From an uncultured Clostridia bacterium (GTDB lineage Bacteria > Bacillota > Clostridia > TANB77 > CAG-508): a stretch of 55,970 nucleotides of DNA. The DNA is taken from positions 1 through 55,970 of the forward strand of contig CALXAV010000012.1 in the NCBI GenBank assembly GCA_944386385.1, given 5' to 3'. The translations under genes and the position numbers were made by a program. Of this stretch, positions 16,988 through 28,438 are shown one piece after another. Position 1 is the stretch's first letter, and each line of letters starts with the position of its first letter. The notes under the pieces are model-generated. The model had not been told where the DNA came from, did not search any database, and saw only the letters and a program-made list of their open reading frames with translations.

Positions 16988-19009
16988 TTAACCTTCTATT
17001 TCTGAGAAATATTCATTTATTCTGTTTATTAGTTCTTGTCTTGCTTCTTCCATTGTCATACCTTCTACTTGGGCTCCGGCTAGAGTAATATGTCCTCCTC
17101 CACCTAGTTTTTCTAATATTACTTGTACATTAATATCTCCAATAGAACGTCCGCTAATACAAATTTTATTACCTGTATTTCCAAGTACAAATGAAGCTGT
17201 AATATCACTTATTGTTAATAATTCATCTGCCGCTTTAGCACAAATAAGATTTGCATTTTCTGTTACTTCATCATATGTTGAAATAGCAATTTCATCACTT
17301 ATTATCTCTGCTTTCTTTACTATATCAGCAATAATGTTAAAGCTTTTTAAATCACTTTGGAACCATTTTTTTACTCTAATTATATCAATACCACATTTAC
17401 GTAAATATGCTGCTGCTTCAAACGTTCTTACACCTGTTTTAAATGTAAAGTTCTTAGTATCCATCATTATTCCTGCATATAAACTTTCAGCTTCTATAGT
17501 TTTTAATTGAACTTTAGTTCCAGCATATTGTAGTAATTCTGTGACTAACTCTGCAGCTGAAGAAGCATATACTTCTTGGAACATTAATGTTGCATCTTCT
17601 ATAAAGTCTGTACTTCTTCTATGGTGATCTACTATAACTATTTTTTTAGCTTTATCTAATAATTCTGGGCTATCTACATAGTTTATTTTATGAGTATCTA
17701 CTACAACTAATAATGTATCTTCATCTACATTTTCTAAAGCTACTTCTTTATTAATTATAATATCTTCATATTCTGGATCTTTTTTTACTGACTCCATAAA
17801 AGTTTCTAAAGCTGGAGTATCTTCACTACATACTATATAAGCATTCGTATTTAAAGTTTTAGCTAAACGATAAATTCCCATACAAGAACCTATGCTATCC
17901 ATATCAGGATTTGTATGTCCCATAACCATTACTTTGTTTGCATCTTTTATTAAATTAACTAAAGCATGTGCAACAACTCTTGCTTTAACTTTTGTTCTTT
18001 TTTCTACTTCTTCTACTCTTCCACCATAGAATTTATATATCTCATTTTCTCTAATAACAGCTTGATCTCCACCACGTCCTAAAACAACATCCATTGCACT
18101 TTGAGCTGATTTATATTTTTCTTTATCAGTATTTCCCTCATTTGATATTGCTATACTTAATGTAAATTGTACTTTTTCTTTAGTATCTATATCTTTAATC
18201 TTATCTAATATACTAAATTTATCTTCTCTTACACTATCTAAATATCTTTGTTCAAATAAATATACGTATCTATCTCTATCTGCCTTTATTAAAACACCAT
18301 TTGTTTTATTAGCCCAATCATATATTTCTTTATCTATTTCTGCTGTTACTTGTGGTTTTTCTTCTGCATCTATTCTTTGTATAGTCTCTTCATAATTATC
18401 TACCATAATAATTCCAACACAAGATTTAGAATCTCTATATTCTTTTTGTAATTTTATATTTTCTGTATCATCTATAAAATATAAAATTACCATGTATTCT
18501 TTTTTATTTTTTCTGTCTTTATCTTTATTTCTAAAATTAACATATCTTCCCATTATTTTATACATATTATTTCCAATTTTCATTTCTGTTAAGATATCAC
18601 TATTTCCTGTAGAGCCACTTTCTACTTCATCTTTGATATCTACTATTAAATCATTTAAATATGTATTAATATCAATATTTGCAAATTCTGTTGTGAATTT
18701 TGTACTTCTCCATATTACATTTCCATCTGTTTCTAGTATAATTAATGGAAAAGGTGAATTTATTAAACTTGTTTTTGCTGCTGTATCTACTGTTAAAGTT
18801 AAATCTTGCAAAGTTTCTGATATTTCACTTTTTCTTTTTTTATTTGCATAATAAGTATATCCTACTATAATCACATATAGTAGAATTGCAGGAAACATCA
18901 TATTAATATCTTCTATACTTATTATTATTAATAAAATTAATATTATCGCTAAATATATCTTTGTTCTAGATACAAGCGAGTCAAAGACTTTTCTATTATT
19001 ATTTTGCAT
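16988..19009 (-). CDS. gdpP: Cyclic-di-AMP phosphodiesterase GdpP (DHH family)
   Basis: GdpP hydrolyses c-di-AMP and so controls turgor and wall homeostasis. Two membrane helices lie at about residues 13-55. They are followed by a PAS-like domain, a degenerate GGDEF domain (LGRGGDQAVI near 305), the DHH domain with MVMGHTNPDMDSIGS (about 360) and IVDHHRRSTDF, and DHHA1 with GGGGHITLAGAQ near 635. The second of two in-frame ATGs (19009) is used because AAGGAG touches the first. It gives 673 residues, near the usual 655-660. It heads a two-gene operon with the FGE-like protein. Confidence 0.96.
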   Translation of the reverse strand: MQNNNRKVFDSLVSRTKIYLAIILILLIIISIEDINMMFPAILLYVIIVGYTYYANKKRKSEISETLQDLTLTVDTAAKTSLINSPFPLIILETDGNVIWRSTKFTTEFANIDINTYLNDLIVDIKDEVESGSTGNSDILTEMKIGNNMYKIMGRYVNFRNKDKDRKNKKEYMVILYFIDDTENIKLQKEYRDSKSCVGIIMVDNYEETIQRIDAEEKPQVTAEIDKEIYDWANKTNGVLIKADRDRYVYLFEQRYLDSVREDKFSILDKIKDIDTKEKVQFTLSIAISNEGNTDKEKYKSAQSAMDVVLGRGGDQAVIRENEIYKFYGGRVEEVEKRTKVKARVVAHALVNLIKDANKVMVMGHTNPDMDSIGSCMGIYRLAKTLNTNAYIVCSEDTPALETFMESVKKDPEYEDIIINKEVALENVDEDTLLVVVDTHKINYVDSPELLDKAKKIVIVDHHRRSTDFIEDATLMFQEVYASSAAELVTELLQYAGTKVQLKTIEAESLYAGIMMDTKNFTFKTGVRTFEAAAYLRKCGIDIIRVKKWFQSDLKSFNIIADIVKKAEIISDEIAISTYDEVTENANLICAKAADELLTISDITASFVLGNTGNKICISGRSIGDINVQVILEKLGGGGHITLAGAQVEGMTMEEARQELINRINEYFSEIEG

Positions 19010-19037
19010 ACGCATCTCCTTATATTAATTCTATTTT

Positions 19038-19066
19038 ATTTTACTAGCAAATAGTAATTTTGTCAA
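19038..19066 (-). promoter_or_regulatory. gdpP promoter
   Basis: TTGACA (19061-19066), 17 nt, TAAAAT (19038-19043), about 30 bp before the start codon. Confidence 0.75.
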
Positions 19067-19145
19067 GGTAAGATATATTTCCAATATTTTTGCTAACAAA
19101 ATAAAAATGCACAACATTGTACATTCTTATTTTATCACTTATAAA

Positions 19146-19182
19146 AAAATAGATAGAAAACATTACATTCTCTATCTATTTT
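19146..19182 (-). terminator. rpoBC terminator
   Basis: A perfect 12-bp stem AAAATAGATAGA/TCTATCTATTTT is followed by eight T on the minus strand, about 40 bp past the rpoC stop. Confidence 0.85.
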
Positions 19183-19192
19183 AGTTTAATGC

Positions 19193-19219
19193 TGTTTTTT
19201 GAGCCCGTCCCAAAAAACA
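19193..19219. repeat. Hairpin with GGGACGGG-type loop after rpoC
   Basis: The stem TGTTTTTTG/CAAAAAACA encloses the loop AGCCCGTCC (plus strand), almost the same as the hairpin at 5233-5263. It lies directly after the rpoC stop and before the strong terminator. Confidence 0.75.
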
Positions 19220-19221
19220 TG

Positions 19222-22200
19222 TTACACTTGTGCATCAGAAGTTTCTTCTAATTCTTTTTCTGTATTAATATGAATATTTTGATATTTCTTCATACCTGTT
19301 CCTGCTGGGATTAATTTACCTATAATAACATTTTCTTTTAATCCTACTAAATCGTCAGTCTTACCTTTTACTGCTGCTTCTGTTAATACTCTTGTTGTTT
19401 CTTGGAATGATGCTGCTGATAAGAAACTATCTGTAGCAAGAGAAGCCTTAGTAATACCAAGTAATACTCTCTTACCTGTAGCAGGACGTTTTCCTTGAGC
19501 AATTATTTCCTTGTTTTTATCTGCAAATTCATACATATCAATTAATTCACCTGGGAACATATCTGTATCTGCATTATCTTCAACTCTAACTTTTTTAAGC
19601 ATTTGTCTTCCGATAACTTCGATATGTTTATCATTTATATCAACACCTTGATTTCTATAAACTTTTTGTACTTCTGAGATTAAGTATTCATAAACTCCTT
19701 CTGGTCCTTTTATTTCAAGTATATCTGCTGGATTTATTGAACCTTCGATAAATGCATCTCCTGCTTTTACGATATCTCCATCTCTTACTTTCATTTTAGA
19801 ACCAAATGGTATTGTATAAGTTTTTGAATTATCTTTTGAAGTAACGATAACTTCTTTCTTCTTCTTAGTTTCTTTAATTTTAACTTTACCATCTATTTCA
19901 GAAATTATTGCAACTCCTTTTGGTTTTCTAGCTTCAAATAACTCCTCAACTCTAGGAAGACCTTGAGTAATATCGGCAACACCTGCAACACCACCAGAGT
20001 GGATAGTTCTCATTGTAAGCTGTGTACCAGGTTCACCAATTGATTGAGCTGCAATTATTCCAACAGATTCACCAATTGATACTAAATCTCTTCTTGCTAA
20101 TCCCATTCCATAACATTTTTGACATACACCACGTTTTGAATGACATCCTAGAACTGAACGTACTTTTAATTCTTCAATTCCAGCTGCAATTATTTCTTCT
20201 GCTATTTTTTCAGTAATCATAGTATCTGTATCTACTATTAATTCCTTAGTTTCTGGATTATAAACGTTTTCTAATGGATATCTACCAATTAATCTTTCTT
20301 CCATTTTTTCGATTATTTGATTTCCATCTTTAATATCGTAAACAGTAATTCCTTCATCTGTACCGCAATCATGTTCTCTTACTATAATATCTTGTGAAAC
20401 ATCAACTAATCTTCTTGTTAAATATCCAGAATCGGCTGTTCTTAAAGCTGTATCTGAAAGTCCTTTACGAGCTCCATGGGCAGAAATGAAGTACTCTAAT
20501 GCATCTAGTCCTTCTGCAAATGATGATTTAATTGGAATTTCAACTGCTTTACCTGTAGTACTTGCCATAAGTCCACGCATACCTGCAATTTGACGCAATT
20601 GGTTCATATTACCACGGGCTCCAGATTTAACCATCATATATATTGGGTTTAATTCATCAAAGTTTTCTTCCATTGCATTACTTACTTTATTTGTTGTATT
20701 TTCCCAGATATTAATAACAGCATTATATCTTTCATCATCTGTTATTAAACCACGAACATATTGTTTTCTTATTTGTTCAACTTGTTCGTCAGCTTCTTTT
20801 AATAATCCTTCTTTAGCTTCTGGTACCTTAACATCATCCATAGAGAATGTAATACCTGCTAAAGTTGAATATTTAAATCCTAAAGCTTTAATATAATCTA
20901 TTACTTCTGCTGATTCTGTTAGTCCGTGCGTTCTAATTACTCTTTCAATAATTGTTCCCATTGATTTTTTCATAACAGGGAAGCTAATTTCATATTGGAA
21001 CGGATCTTCTTTTCTATCAATGAATCCTAAATCTTGAGGAATTCCTTGGTTAAAAATAATTCTTCCAACACTTGTTTCTACTCTTCTTACTTTTACTTCT
21101 CCGTCTATTTCTTTTGTTATTCTAACATTTATTTTAGCATGGATACCAACTTCATGATTTTCATAAGCCATAATAGCTTCTTCTGGGTCTTTAAAGTATT
21201 TTCCTTCACCTTTTTCACCATCTAGTACCATTGTTAGATAATAAGATCCTAAAATCATATCTAGTCTAGGTACTGCAACTGGTTTACCATCTTGCGGTTT
21301 AAGTAAGTTATTTGTTGATAACATTAAGTATCTTGATTCTGCTTGTGCTTCTGGTGACAAAGGTAAGTGAACTGCCATTTGGTCACCGTCGAAGTCAGCA
21401 TTGAAAGCTTCACAAACTAATGGGTGAAGTTTAATTGCTCTACCTTCTACTAATACTGGTTCAAAGCTTTGAATACCAAGTCTATGTAGTGTAGGAGCAC
21501 GGTTTAACATTACAGGGTGGTCTTTAATAACTTCCTCTAATATTCCCCATACTTCTGGTCTTAATCTTTCAACCATTCTCTTAGCATTTTTAATATTTTG
21601 AGCAATTCCACGACCTACTAATTCTTTCATTACAAATGGTTTGAATAATTCAACAGCCATTTCTTTTGGAAGTCCACATTGATAAATCTTAAGTTCTGGT
21701 CCAACTACGATAACAGAACGTCCAGAATAGTCAACACGTTTTCCAAGTAAGTTTTGACGGAAACGACCTTGTTTTCCCTTTAATAAATCTGATAAAGATT
21801 TTAAAGGTCTATTCCCAGCTCCTGTTACTGGTCTTCCACGTCTACCGTTATCAATTAAAGCATCTACTGATTCTTGAAGCATTCTCTTTTCATTACGTAC
21901 AATTATTTCAGGTGCTCCTAATTCTAATAATCTTTTTAAACGGTTATTTCTGTTTATAACTCTTCTATATAAATCATTTAAGTCTGATGTTGCAAATCTA
22001 CCACCATCTAATTGTACCATTGGTCTTAACTCTGGTGGAATAACTGGTATAACATTCATTACCATCCATTCAGGTTTGTTTCCTGAAATTCTAAATGATT
22101 CTACTGTATCTAATCTTTTAACTAATTTTCCTTTTCTTTGTTCACTAGCTGTCTCTAATTCTTTTTTGATTTCTTCTGATAATTTTTCTACATCTACTTG

Positions 22201-22743
22201 CTCTAGTAATTCTCTTATTGCTTCAGCTCCCATTTTAGCTTTGAAAGAACCTCTTCCATATTTTTCTTCTGCTTCATGATATTCTTTTTCATTTAATATT
22301 TGACATTTTTCTAAGTTAGTTGAACCTTTATCTATTACTACATATGAAGCAAAGTATATAACTCTTTCTAAGTTTCTTGGTGAAATGTCAAGCATTAAAG
22401 CAATTCTACTTGGAATTCCTTTAAAATACCAAATATGTGCAACAGGTGCGGCTAACTCAATATGTCCCATTCTTTCACGTCTAACTTTTGATTTTGTAAC
22501 TTCTACACCACATCTGTCACAAACTATTCCTTTATATCTAACCCTTTTATATTTACCACAATGACATTCCCAGTCTTTTGTTGGACCAAATATTCTCTCA
22601 CAAAATAGTCCATCTTTTTCTGGTTTTAAAGTTCTATAGTTAATAGTCTCTGGCTTTTTAACTTCACCCTTTGACCATTCTCTTATTTTTTCATCTGATG
22701 CTATTCCAATTTTTAACTTATTAAAAGTATTTAATTCGTCCAC
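19222..22743 (-). CDS. rpoC: DNA-directed RNA polymerase subunit beta'
   Basis: This is the large catalytic subunit, 1173 residues. The N-terminal zinc site [20 protein letters not shown] is at about residues 60-79. The Mg-binding active-site motif NADFDGDQM is near 450. The second zinc cluster (CGTDEG ... [11 protein letters not shown]) is near 785-870, and the bridge-helix/trigger-loop region and [14 protein letters not shown] follow. It starts at GTG (22743), which aligns with other clostridial RpoC N-termini (xxELNxFxxxxIG). It follows rpoB after an unusually large 217-bp gap with two hairpins. rpsL, rpsG and fusA, common downstream neighbours, are absent. Confidence 0.98.
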   Translation of the reverse strand: MDELNTFNKLKIGIASDEKIREWSKGEVKKPETINYRTLKPEKDGLFCERIFGPTKDWECHCGKYKRVRYKGIVCDRCGVEVTKSKVRRERMGHIELAAPVAHIWYFKGIPSRIALMLDISPRNLERVIYFASYVVIDKGSTNLEKCQILNEKEYHEAEEKYGRGSFKAKMGAEAIRELLEQVDVEKLSEEIKKELETASEQRKGKLVKRLDTVESFRISGNKPEWMVMNVIPVIPPELRPMVQLDGGRFATSDLNDLYRRVINRNNRLKRLLELGAPEIIVRNEKRMLQESVDALIDNGRRGRPVTGAGNRPLKSLSDLLKGKQGRFRQNLLGKRVDYSGRSVIVVGPELKIYQCGLPKEMAVELFKPFVMKELVGRGIAQNIKNAKRMVERLRPEVWGILEEVIKDHPVMLNRAPTLHRLGIQSFEPVLVEGRAIKLHPLVCEAFNADFDGDQMAVHLPLSPEAQAESRYLMLSTNNLLKPQDGKPVAVPRLDMILGSYYLTMVLDGEKGEGKYFKDPEEAIMAYENHEVGIHAKINVRITKEIDGEVKVRRVETSVGRIIFNQGIPQDLGFIDRKEDPFQYEISFPVMKKSMGTIIERVIRTHGLTESAEVIDYIKALGFKYSTLAGITFSMDDVKVPEAKEGLLKEADEQVEQIRKQYVRGLITDDERYNAVINIWENTTNKVSNAMEENFDELNPIYMMVKSGARGNMNQLRQIAGMRGLMASTTGKAVEIPIKSSFAEGLDALEYFISAHGARKGLSDTALRTADSGYLTRRLVDVSQDIIVREHDCGTDEGITVYDIKDGNQIIEKMEERLIGRYPLENVYNPETKELIVDTDTMITEKIAEEIIAAGIEELKVRSVLGCHSKRGVCQKCYGMGLARRDLVSIGESVGIIAAQSIGEPGTQLTMRTIHSGGVAGVADITQGLPRVEELFEARKPKGVAIISEIDGKVKIKETKKKKEVIVTSKDNSKTYTIPFGSKMKVRDGDIVKAGDAFIEGSINPADILEIKGPEGVYEYLISEVQKVYRNQGVDINDKHIEVIGRQMLKKVRVEDNADTDMFPGELIDMYEFADKNKEIIAQGKRPATGKRVLLGITKASLATDSFLSAASFQETTRVLTEAAVKGKTDDLVGLKENVIIGKLIPAGTGMKKYQNIHINTEKELEETSDAQV

Positions 22744-22884
22744 TCTTTCTATTTTCCCCTTTCTTTGTCTTTAAAAGACTTTATATTTTTTATACGGGTA
22801 ATTCTAAAACAGGTAAAAAAGACTATCCTCTGCTCTTGCAAAATCTAATGTCGCTTCTTTCCTTTTTAGAATTTATTAAATTGC

Positions 22885-22952
22885 TGAGGTTGTTAGGCTT
22901 TGACCGTTACAACCTTAGTATACAAATTTAAGATAAACTTAAATTTGTATAC
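22885..22952 (-). promoter_or_regulatory. Hairpins in the rpoB-rpoC intergenic region
   Basis: A perfect 15-bp stem with a 5-nt loop (22918-22932 with 22938-22952) begins 8 bases after the rpoB stop. A second pairing (GGTTGT near 22888 with ACAACC near 22910) follows it on the minus strand. Neither has a T-run, so they are more likely processing or stability elements than terminators. Confidence 0.5.
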
Positions 22953-22960
22953 CTTAATTA

Positions 22961-25900
22961 TTATTCAATAATATCATCATCATTATCTAAATTGTCATTT
23001 GCTAAGTCATTTCCAAATAGCATTTCTTCGCCTTCATCATCTAATTCTTCGAACAATTCGTCTTTTCCATCATCTATTGCATCTTCTTCCCCATCTAGTA
23101 AAACATCATCATCTGTTTCTTCAGAATATCCGTCTAAATCTCCATCTGCTACAACTTCATCTTCTGATAATATTTTACCATCTTTGCTTGGGTCATATTC
23201 TACACCTTCGTCTACATCTTCTTTTAGTTCTAACTCTTCATTGTCTTCAGAATACAAACGTACATCTAATCCTAATGATTGAAGTTCTTTAACTAAAACT
23301 TTAAAGCTTTCTGGAACTCCTGGTTCTGGAATATTTTCACCTTTAACAATAGCTTCATATGTATTAACACGTCCTACAACATCGTCTGATTTTACTGTTA
23401 ACATTTCTTGTAATGTATATGCTGCACCATATGCCTCTAATGCCCAAACTTCCATTTCTCCAAAACGTTGTCCACCAAATTGTGCCTTTCCTCCTAATGG
23501 TTGTTGTGTTACCAATGAGTATGGTCCAGTTGAACGAGCATGTATTTTATCATCTACTAAATGGTGAAGTTTTAACATGTACATAACACCAACTGTTACT
23601 GGGCTACCAAATGGATCTCCAGTTCTTCCATCATAAAGAATTGTTTTTCCATCTTCGCTCATTCCAGCTTGTTTTAATAATTCTTTTACATCCTCTTCGT
23701 TTGCACCATCAAATACTGGTGTTGAAATTTTCCATCCTAAAGCTTTTGCAGCTCCACCTAAGTGTACTTCTAGAACTTGACCTAAGTTCATACGAGAAGG
23801 AACACCTAGAGGGTTAAGTAAAATATCTATTGGTGTACCATCTGGCATAAATGGCATATCTTCTTCTGGTAATACTCTTGAGATAACACCTTTGTTACCA
23901 TGACGTCCTGCCATTTTATCTCCGACTGATATTTTTCTCTTTGTAGCTATGTAACATCTAATTATTTGATTTACTCCAGGTCCTAATTCATCTGAATTAT
24001 CTCTTGTAAATATTTTAACATCTACAACTGTTCCTTGTTCTCCATGTGGTACTCGAAGTGAAGTATCTCTTACTTCTCTTGCTTTTTCACCAAAAATAGC
24101 ACGAAGTAATCTTTCTTCTGCTGTTAATTCTGTCTCACCTTTTGGAGTAACTTTTCCAACTAATATATCTCCTGGTCTTACTTCTGCACCAATTCTTATA
24201 ATTCCGTTTTCATCTAAGTCTTTTAATGAATCATCACCGATATTTGGAATATCACGTGTAATTTCTTCTGCACCTAGTTTTGTATCACGACATTCACAAT
24301 CATATTCTTCAATATGAATTGATGTAAATACGTCATCTTTTACTAATCTTTCATTTATAAGAATGGCATCCTCATAGTTATAACCTTCCCAAGTAGAGAA
24401 TGCTACTAATACGTTTTTACCAAGTGCCATTTCTCCATTACTTGTTGCTGGTCCATCTGCTATTGCGTCACCTTTTTTAACCTTTTCACCTTTTTTAACA
24501 ATTGGCTTTTGGTTTATACAAGTTCCACCATTAGTTCTTTTGAACTTACGTAATTTATGAACTACAGTTTTTCCATTTTTATATTTTACAGTAATAGCGC
24601 TTCCTGTTACTTTTTCAATAACACCATCATCCTCTGCCAAAACTAATATTCCAGAGTCTTTTGCTGCTCTATATTCTATACCTGTTCCAACTATTGGACT
24701 TTCTGTTGTCATAAGTGGAACTGCTTGACGTTGCATGTTAGCACCCATAAGAGCTCTTTTTGCATCATCATGCTCTAAGAATGGAATCATAGCTGCTGCA
24801 ACTGATACTAATTGTTTTGGTGATACATCTACATATTGTACTTTATCACTATCAACTTCTATAATATCATTTCTACGTCTTACTCTTACTCTCTTATTAA
24901 TAAAATGTCCGTCTTTATCAACTGGTTCTGATGCTTGAGCTATGATATAATTATCTTCTACATCAGCACTCATATATTCTACTTCATCTGTTAATGTATG
25001 AGTTTCTGGGTTTACTTTTCTATATGGTGTTTCTATAAATCCATATTCATTAATTTGTGCAAATGACGAAAGCGCTGATATAAGTCCAATGTTTGGTCCT
25101 TCTGGAGATTCAATTGGACAAAGTCTTCCATAGTGTGTATAGTGAACGTCACGTACTTCGAATCCAGCTCTTTCTCTTGTTAATCCTCCAGGTCCTAATG
25201 CTGAAATTCTTCTTTTATGTGTTAATTCTGATAATGGGTTTGTTTGGTCCATGAATTGTGACAATTGTGAACTTCCGAAGAATTCTCTTATTGCTGATGT
25301 AATAGGTTTTGTATTAATTAATGTTTGTGGTGTTACTACATCTAAGTCTTGTATTGTCATTCTTTCACGAACAACTCTTTCTAATCTTGTTAAACCAATT
25401 CTAAATTGATTTTGTAATAATTCTCCAACACAACGAATTCTACGATTTGCTAAATGGTCTATATCATCAGGTTTTCCTAATCCGTGAGAAAGATTAAATA
25501 AGAAGTTTACAGACGCCAGCATATCTTCTGTTGTGATATGTTTTGGTACCAATTCTTCCATTCTTTCTTCTATTGTTTTAACTAAATCTTTCTCGTCTGT
25601 ATTTTCAATAATATTTTGTAAAACATTATAATTAACATTTTCTTTAATATGTAAATCACTTAAATCTACAGTTGGTAATACTTTGTGAATATCTACTGTA
25701 CTATTTCCTATAATTCTTATTTGCTTATCTAAGTACATAATATCAACAGTATTTATACCTGCGTTTTGGATATTTTCTGCAACTTCGTCTTCTATAACTT
25801 CTCCAGCTTGTACGAAAACTTCTCCTGTTTCATTATCTACTATGTCTTTTGCTGCTACTTTTCCTTTTATTCTTGATGCTAATGATAATTTTTGGTTAAA

Positions 25901-26725
25901 TTTATATCTACCAACTTTTGCCAAATCATATCTCTTATTATCAAAGAATAATCCATTAAATAAGTTTCTTGCAGCATCAACTGTTGGAAGTTCTCCTGGT
26001 CTTAATTTCTTATAAATTTCTATTAATGCTTCATCTTGGTCTTTTATAGTGTCTTTATTAAGAGTTGCTTTTAACATTTCTTCATCACCAAAGAAATCAA
26101 GCATTTGGCTGTCTGTTGCAAGTCCAATTGCCCTTAATAATGTAGTAATTGGAACTTTTCTTGTTCTATCAACACGTACCCAGAAAATATCATTTCCATC
26201 TGTTTCATATTCAAGCCATGCACCTCTTAAAGGCATAACTGTAGAATTGTATGTTCTTTTTCCTGTCTTTGTGTCAAATTCTTCGCCATAATAGCAACCT
26301 GGTGAACGTACCAACTGACTTACTACAACTCTTTCTGCACCATTTATAATGAATGTTCCACTATCTGTCATAAGTGGGAAATCACCTAAGTAGATTTCTT
26401 GTTCTTTGATTTCTCCTGTTTCACGGTTAATTAATCTTACTTTTACGTGTAATCTTGCAGAGTATGTTGCATCTCTTTCTTTTGCTTCTTCTACTGAATA
26501 TTTTGTTTTGTCCTCCATGTAATAATCGAAAAATTCAAGAACTAAATTTCCAGAATAGTCTTCAATTGGTGAAATATCTTTTAATACTTCTCCTAAACCT
26601 TCTTTTATAAAGTAGTCATAAGAATCTTTTTGTACTTTAATAAGGTTAGGCATTTCAATAAAGTCACCAACTTTTGCGAAATCTTTACGAGAAGATTTCT
26701 CGTGGCTAATTTCTCTTATTTTCAA
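22961..26725 (-). CDS. rpoB: DNA-directed RNA polymerase subunit beta
   Basis: This is the second catalytic subunit, 1254 residues. The rifampicin-region segment [34 protein letters not shown] is intact and reads as wild type. [20 protein letters not shown] and the [25 protein letters not shown] block are present. A very acidic tail (last ~70 residues, mostly Asp/Glu) extends past the usual end. TTG at 26725 is the likely start: GAGGTGAT, complementary to 16S rRNA, ends just before it, and the GTG at 26734 is part of that site. rplJ/rplL do not precede it; the gene has its own promoter and a long leader. Confidence 0.97.
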   Translation of the reverse strand: MKIREISHEKSSRKDFAKVGDFIEMPNLIKVQKDSYDYFIKEGLGEVLKDISPIEDYSGNLVLEFFDYYMEDKTKYSVEEAKERDATYSARLHVKVRLINRETGEIKEQEIYLGDFPLMTDSGTFIINGAERVVVSQLVRSPGCYYGEEFDTKTGKRTYNSTVMPLRGAWLEYETDGNDIFWVRVDRTRKVPITTLLRAIGLATDSQMLDFFGDEEMLKATLNKDTIKDQDEALIEIYKKLRPGELPTVDAARNLFNGLFFDNKRYDLAKVGRYKFNQKLSLASRIKGKVAAKDIVDNETGEVFVQAGEVIEDEVAENIQNAGINTVDIMYLDKQIRIIGNSTVDIHKVLPTVDLSDLHIKENVNYNVLQNIIENTDEKDLVKTIEERMEELVPKHITTEDMLASVNFLFNLSHGLGKPDDIDHLANRRIRCVGELLQNQFRIGLTRLERVVRERMTIQDLDVVTPQTLINTKPITSAIREFFGSSQLSQFMDQTNPLSELTHKRRISALGPGGLTRERAGFEVRDVHYTHYGRLCPIESPEGPNIGLISALSSFAQINEYGFIETPYRKVNPETHTLTDEVEYMSADVEDNYIIAQASEPVDKDGHFINKRVRVRRRNDIIEVDSDKVQYVDVSPKQLVSVAAAMIPFLEHDDAKRALMGANMQRQAVPLMTTESPIVGTGIEYRAAKDSGILVLAEDDGVIEKVTGSAITVKYKNGKTVVHKLRKFKRTNGGTCINQKPIVKKGEKVKKGDAIADGPATSNGEMALGKNVLVAFSTWEGYNYEDAILINERLVKDDVFTSIHIEEYDCECRDTKLGAEEITRDIPNIGDDSLKDLDENGIIRIGAEVRPGDILVGKVTPKGETELTAEERLLRAIFGEKAREVRDTSLRVPHGEQGTVVDVKIFTRDNSDELGPGVNQIIRCYIATKRKISVGDKMAGRHGNKGVISRVLPEEDMPFMPDGTPIDILLNPLGVPSRMNLGQVLEVHLGGAAKALGWKISTPVFDGANEEDVKELLKQAGMSEDGKTILYDGRTGDPFGSPVTVGVMYMLKLHHLVDDKIHARSTGPYSLVTQQPLGGKAQFGGQRFGEMEVWALEAYGAAYTLQEMLTVKSDDVVGRVNTYEAIVKGENIPEPGVPESFKVLVKELQSLGLDVRLYSEDNEELELKEDVDEGVEYDPSKDGKILSEDEVVADGDLDGYSEETDDDVLLDGEEDAIDDGKDELFEELDDEGEEMLFGNDLANDNLDNDDDIIE

Positions 26726-27090
26726 AAAAATCACCTCATAAACTATATTAAAGCAGAAAAAATATATTTTTTAAAAGAAGTCCTTCTCAGAATTCAAATC
26801 GCTTGTCTAATTTTTAAGCCTGCCTGCTCTTTCAAACCTAAAAGCTTAGGGCTCCTTGAATTTGATTCCTCTTCTTTTAATTTTAAACTTTAGAATAAAA
26901 ATTTAGAATGGATTTTTAATGTTATGTTTCCTACAAAAATGACAACAAAAAGCAATCGAAAAAATCTTGTTTTTTCAACTCCTTTTACACTATTTTATTA
27001 GGTTTTAACTAATATTTTCTCTTTCTATTTTAATCACCCTATCTAAATATTTTGGGTACAAAAATCCATTTTTAGTAAATTCTACACATT
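26726..27090 (-). promoter_or_regulatory. Long leader (5' UTR) of rpoBC
   Basis: About 365 nt separate the promoter from rpoB with no credible reading frame. On the minus strand the 3' half can fold: AATTCAA pairs with TTGAATT, enclosing CCTAA-GCTT-TTAGG-type and AGCAGGCAGGC elements. GAAGGACTTC follows. No known RNA family was recognised; an attenuation or ribosomal-protein-like control element is possible. Confidence 0.5.
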
Positions 27091-27119
27091 AGTTTATCAC
27101 AAACAAAAATATAAGTCAA
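27091..27119 (-). promoter_or_regulatory. rpoBC promoter
   Basis: TTGACT (27114-27119), 17 nt, TAAACT (27091-27096). It is the best promoter-like match upstream of rpoB. Confidence 0.6.
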
Positions 27120-27165
27120 GCTATTTCCGTAGGTTTTTCAAAGTTTTTTTACAAATTTGTTACAA

Positions 27166-28377
27166 CTAATTTTTTTTATCCAATAACCAGTCTATTAAAT
27201 TTATTTTTTTTATTCCATCGAAGTCAGCTTCCAAGTCATCGTCTAATGTTAAAATTGTTTTTGGATAATTGTCATTAATCTTCTTTAACGGATTCAACTC
27301 TCTTTGTAAAGTACTTTCTTCTCTGGTTGTAGCTGACACCTGATAATACATTAGGCCTTCTTGGTTTTGTGCCACAAAATCAACTTCTAATTCATCTAAT
27401 TTTCCTACATATACTTTATATCCTCTTCTTAGCAATTCTAAATACACAACATTTTCAAGTATATGTCCCATGTCTCTACCTGCTTTTTGCCCTAATAAAT
27501 AATATCTTAATCCTATATCTATAACATAATACTTTTCTTGAGTTTTTAATAATTCCCTTCCTTTTACATCAAATCTTTGAACTTTATATACAAGAAAACT
27601 ATCTATTAGAGCATTAACATAGTTTTCTACTGTATGAGTAGACACACTTCTTCCCGCAGAAGTTAAAGTATCACTAATCTTTTTTATAGAACATAAGTTG
27701 CCAATATTATCATATAAAAATTCAGTTACGCTCTCTAAAATTCCCTTGTTATTTATTTCTCTTCTATTAACTACATCTTTATATAAAACAGATGTATATA
27801 CTCCATCTAAGTAAGTTTGTATCTCTTGTGGATTATCATACAGCTCTAATGTCTGAGGAAATGAACCATATCTTAGGTAATCTCTAAATCTTCTTGATAT
27901 TTCTTCATTATTATCAAAACTAGATATGTATTCCTTAAAAGATAACGGTAACATCTTTATTTCTATATATCTACCTGTTAATAATGTAGCAATATCTGAA
28001 GATAATAAATATGCGTTTGATCCTGTTATATATATATCGACATTGTTTTTTATATATAATCCATCAACAGCAACTTCAAATTTATCCACACTTTGTATTT
28101 CATCCAAGAATATATAGTTCATTTTATCGTCTAGTAATTTATCTTTTAGGTAATCATATAATTTTTCTCCTGTTCTTAATTCTCTATAATCCGGATTTTC
28201 AAAATTTATTGCAATTATTTGTTCTTTAGAAACATCATTTTCTAAAAGATATTTTTGGAATATTTCTAATAATGTAGATTTACCACATCTTCTTATTCCT
28301 GTTATTACTTTAATTAAGTGTTTATCCTTAAAACTTTTTAATTTATTTAAATATTCTTCTCTTTCTATTATTTTCAT
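27166..28377 (-). CDS. AAA-family ATPase with DUF4143 domain (second copy)
   Basis: The 403-residue protein has the same architecture as the ATPase at 3722-4966 but clearly diverged sequence. Walker A GIRRCGKS is near residue 30, Walker B NYIFLDEIQSV near 95, and the YITGSNAYLLSSDIATLLTGRY segment follows. DUF4143 has IDIGLRYYLLGQ, GHILENVVYLELLRRGY and LEVDFVAQNQEGLMYYQVS. The open frame continues to 28482, but the extra residues translate the hairpins at 28399-28438 and are not homologous, so ATG 28377 is used even though its ribosome binding site is poor. Function is unknown; families of this type are scattered and often near mobile DNA. Confidence 0.82.
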   Translation of the reverse strand: MKIIEREEYLNKLKSFKDKHLIKVITGIRRCGKSTLLEIFQKYLLENDVSKEQIIAINFENPDYRELRTGEKLYDYLKDKLLDDKMNYIFLDEIQSVDKFEVAVDGLYIKNNVDIYITGSNAYLLSSDIATLLTGRYIEIKMLPLSFKEYISSFDNNEEISRRFRDYLRYGSFPQTLELYDNPQEIQTYLDGVYTSVLYKDVVNRREINNKGILESVTEFLYDNIGNLCSIKKISDTLTSAGRSVSTHTVENYVNALIDSFLVYKVQRFDVKGRELLKTQEKYYVIDIGLRYYLLGQKAGRDMGHILENVVYLELLRRGYKVYVGKLDELEVDFVAQNQEGLMYYQVSATTREESTLQRELNPLKKINDNYPKTILTLDDDLEADFDGIKKINLIDWLLDKKN

Positions 28378-28398
28378 AAATTTACTTAGGCACGGAAA

Positions 28399-28438
28399 CC
28401 CACTACTTTTAAGTGGTGGGAGGAGTGCCATTCCTCCT
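28399..28438 (+). mobile_element. Possible IS200/IS605-type terminal hairpin (remnant)
   Basis: On the plus strand CCCACTACTT-TT-AAGTGGTGGG forms a 10-bp stem (one U-G pair), directly followed by AGGAG-loop-CTCCT. Two adjacent GC-rich hairpins in very AT-rich DNA resemble the subterminal structures of IS605-type elements. No tnpA or tnpB is present, so this would be a solo end or short non-autonomous derivative. The assignment rests on structure only. Confidence 0.35.

Noticed and set aside
22992-23292. Plus-strand open frames of about 96 codons opposite the rpoB 3' end
   Set aside because: They mirror the acidic GAT/GAA-rich tail of rpoB and give low-complexity Ser/His/Leu proteins without start signals.
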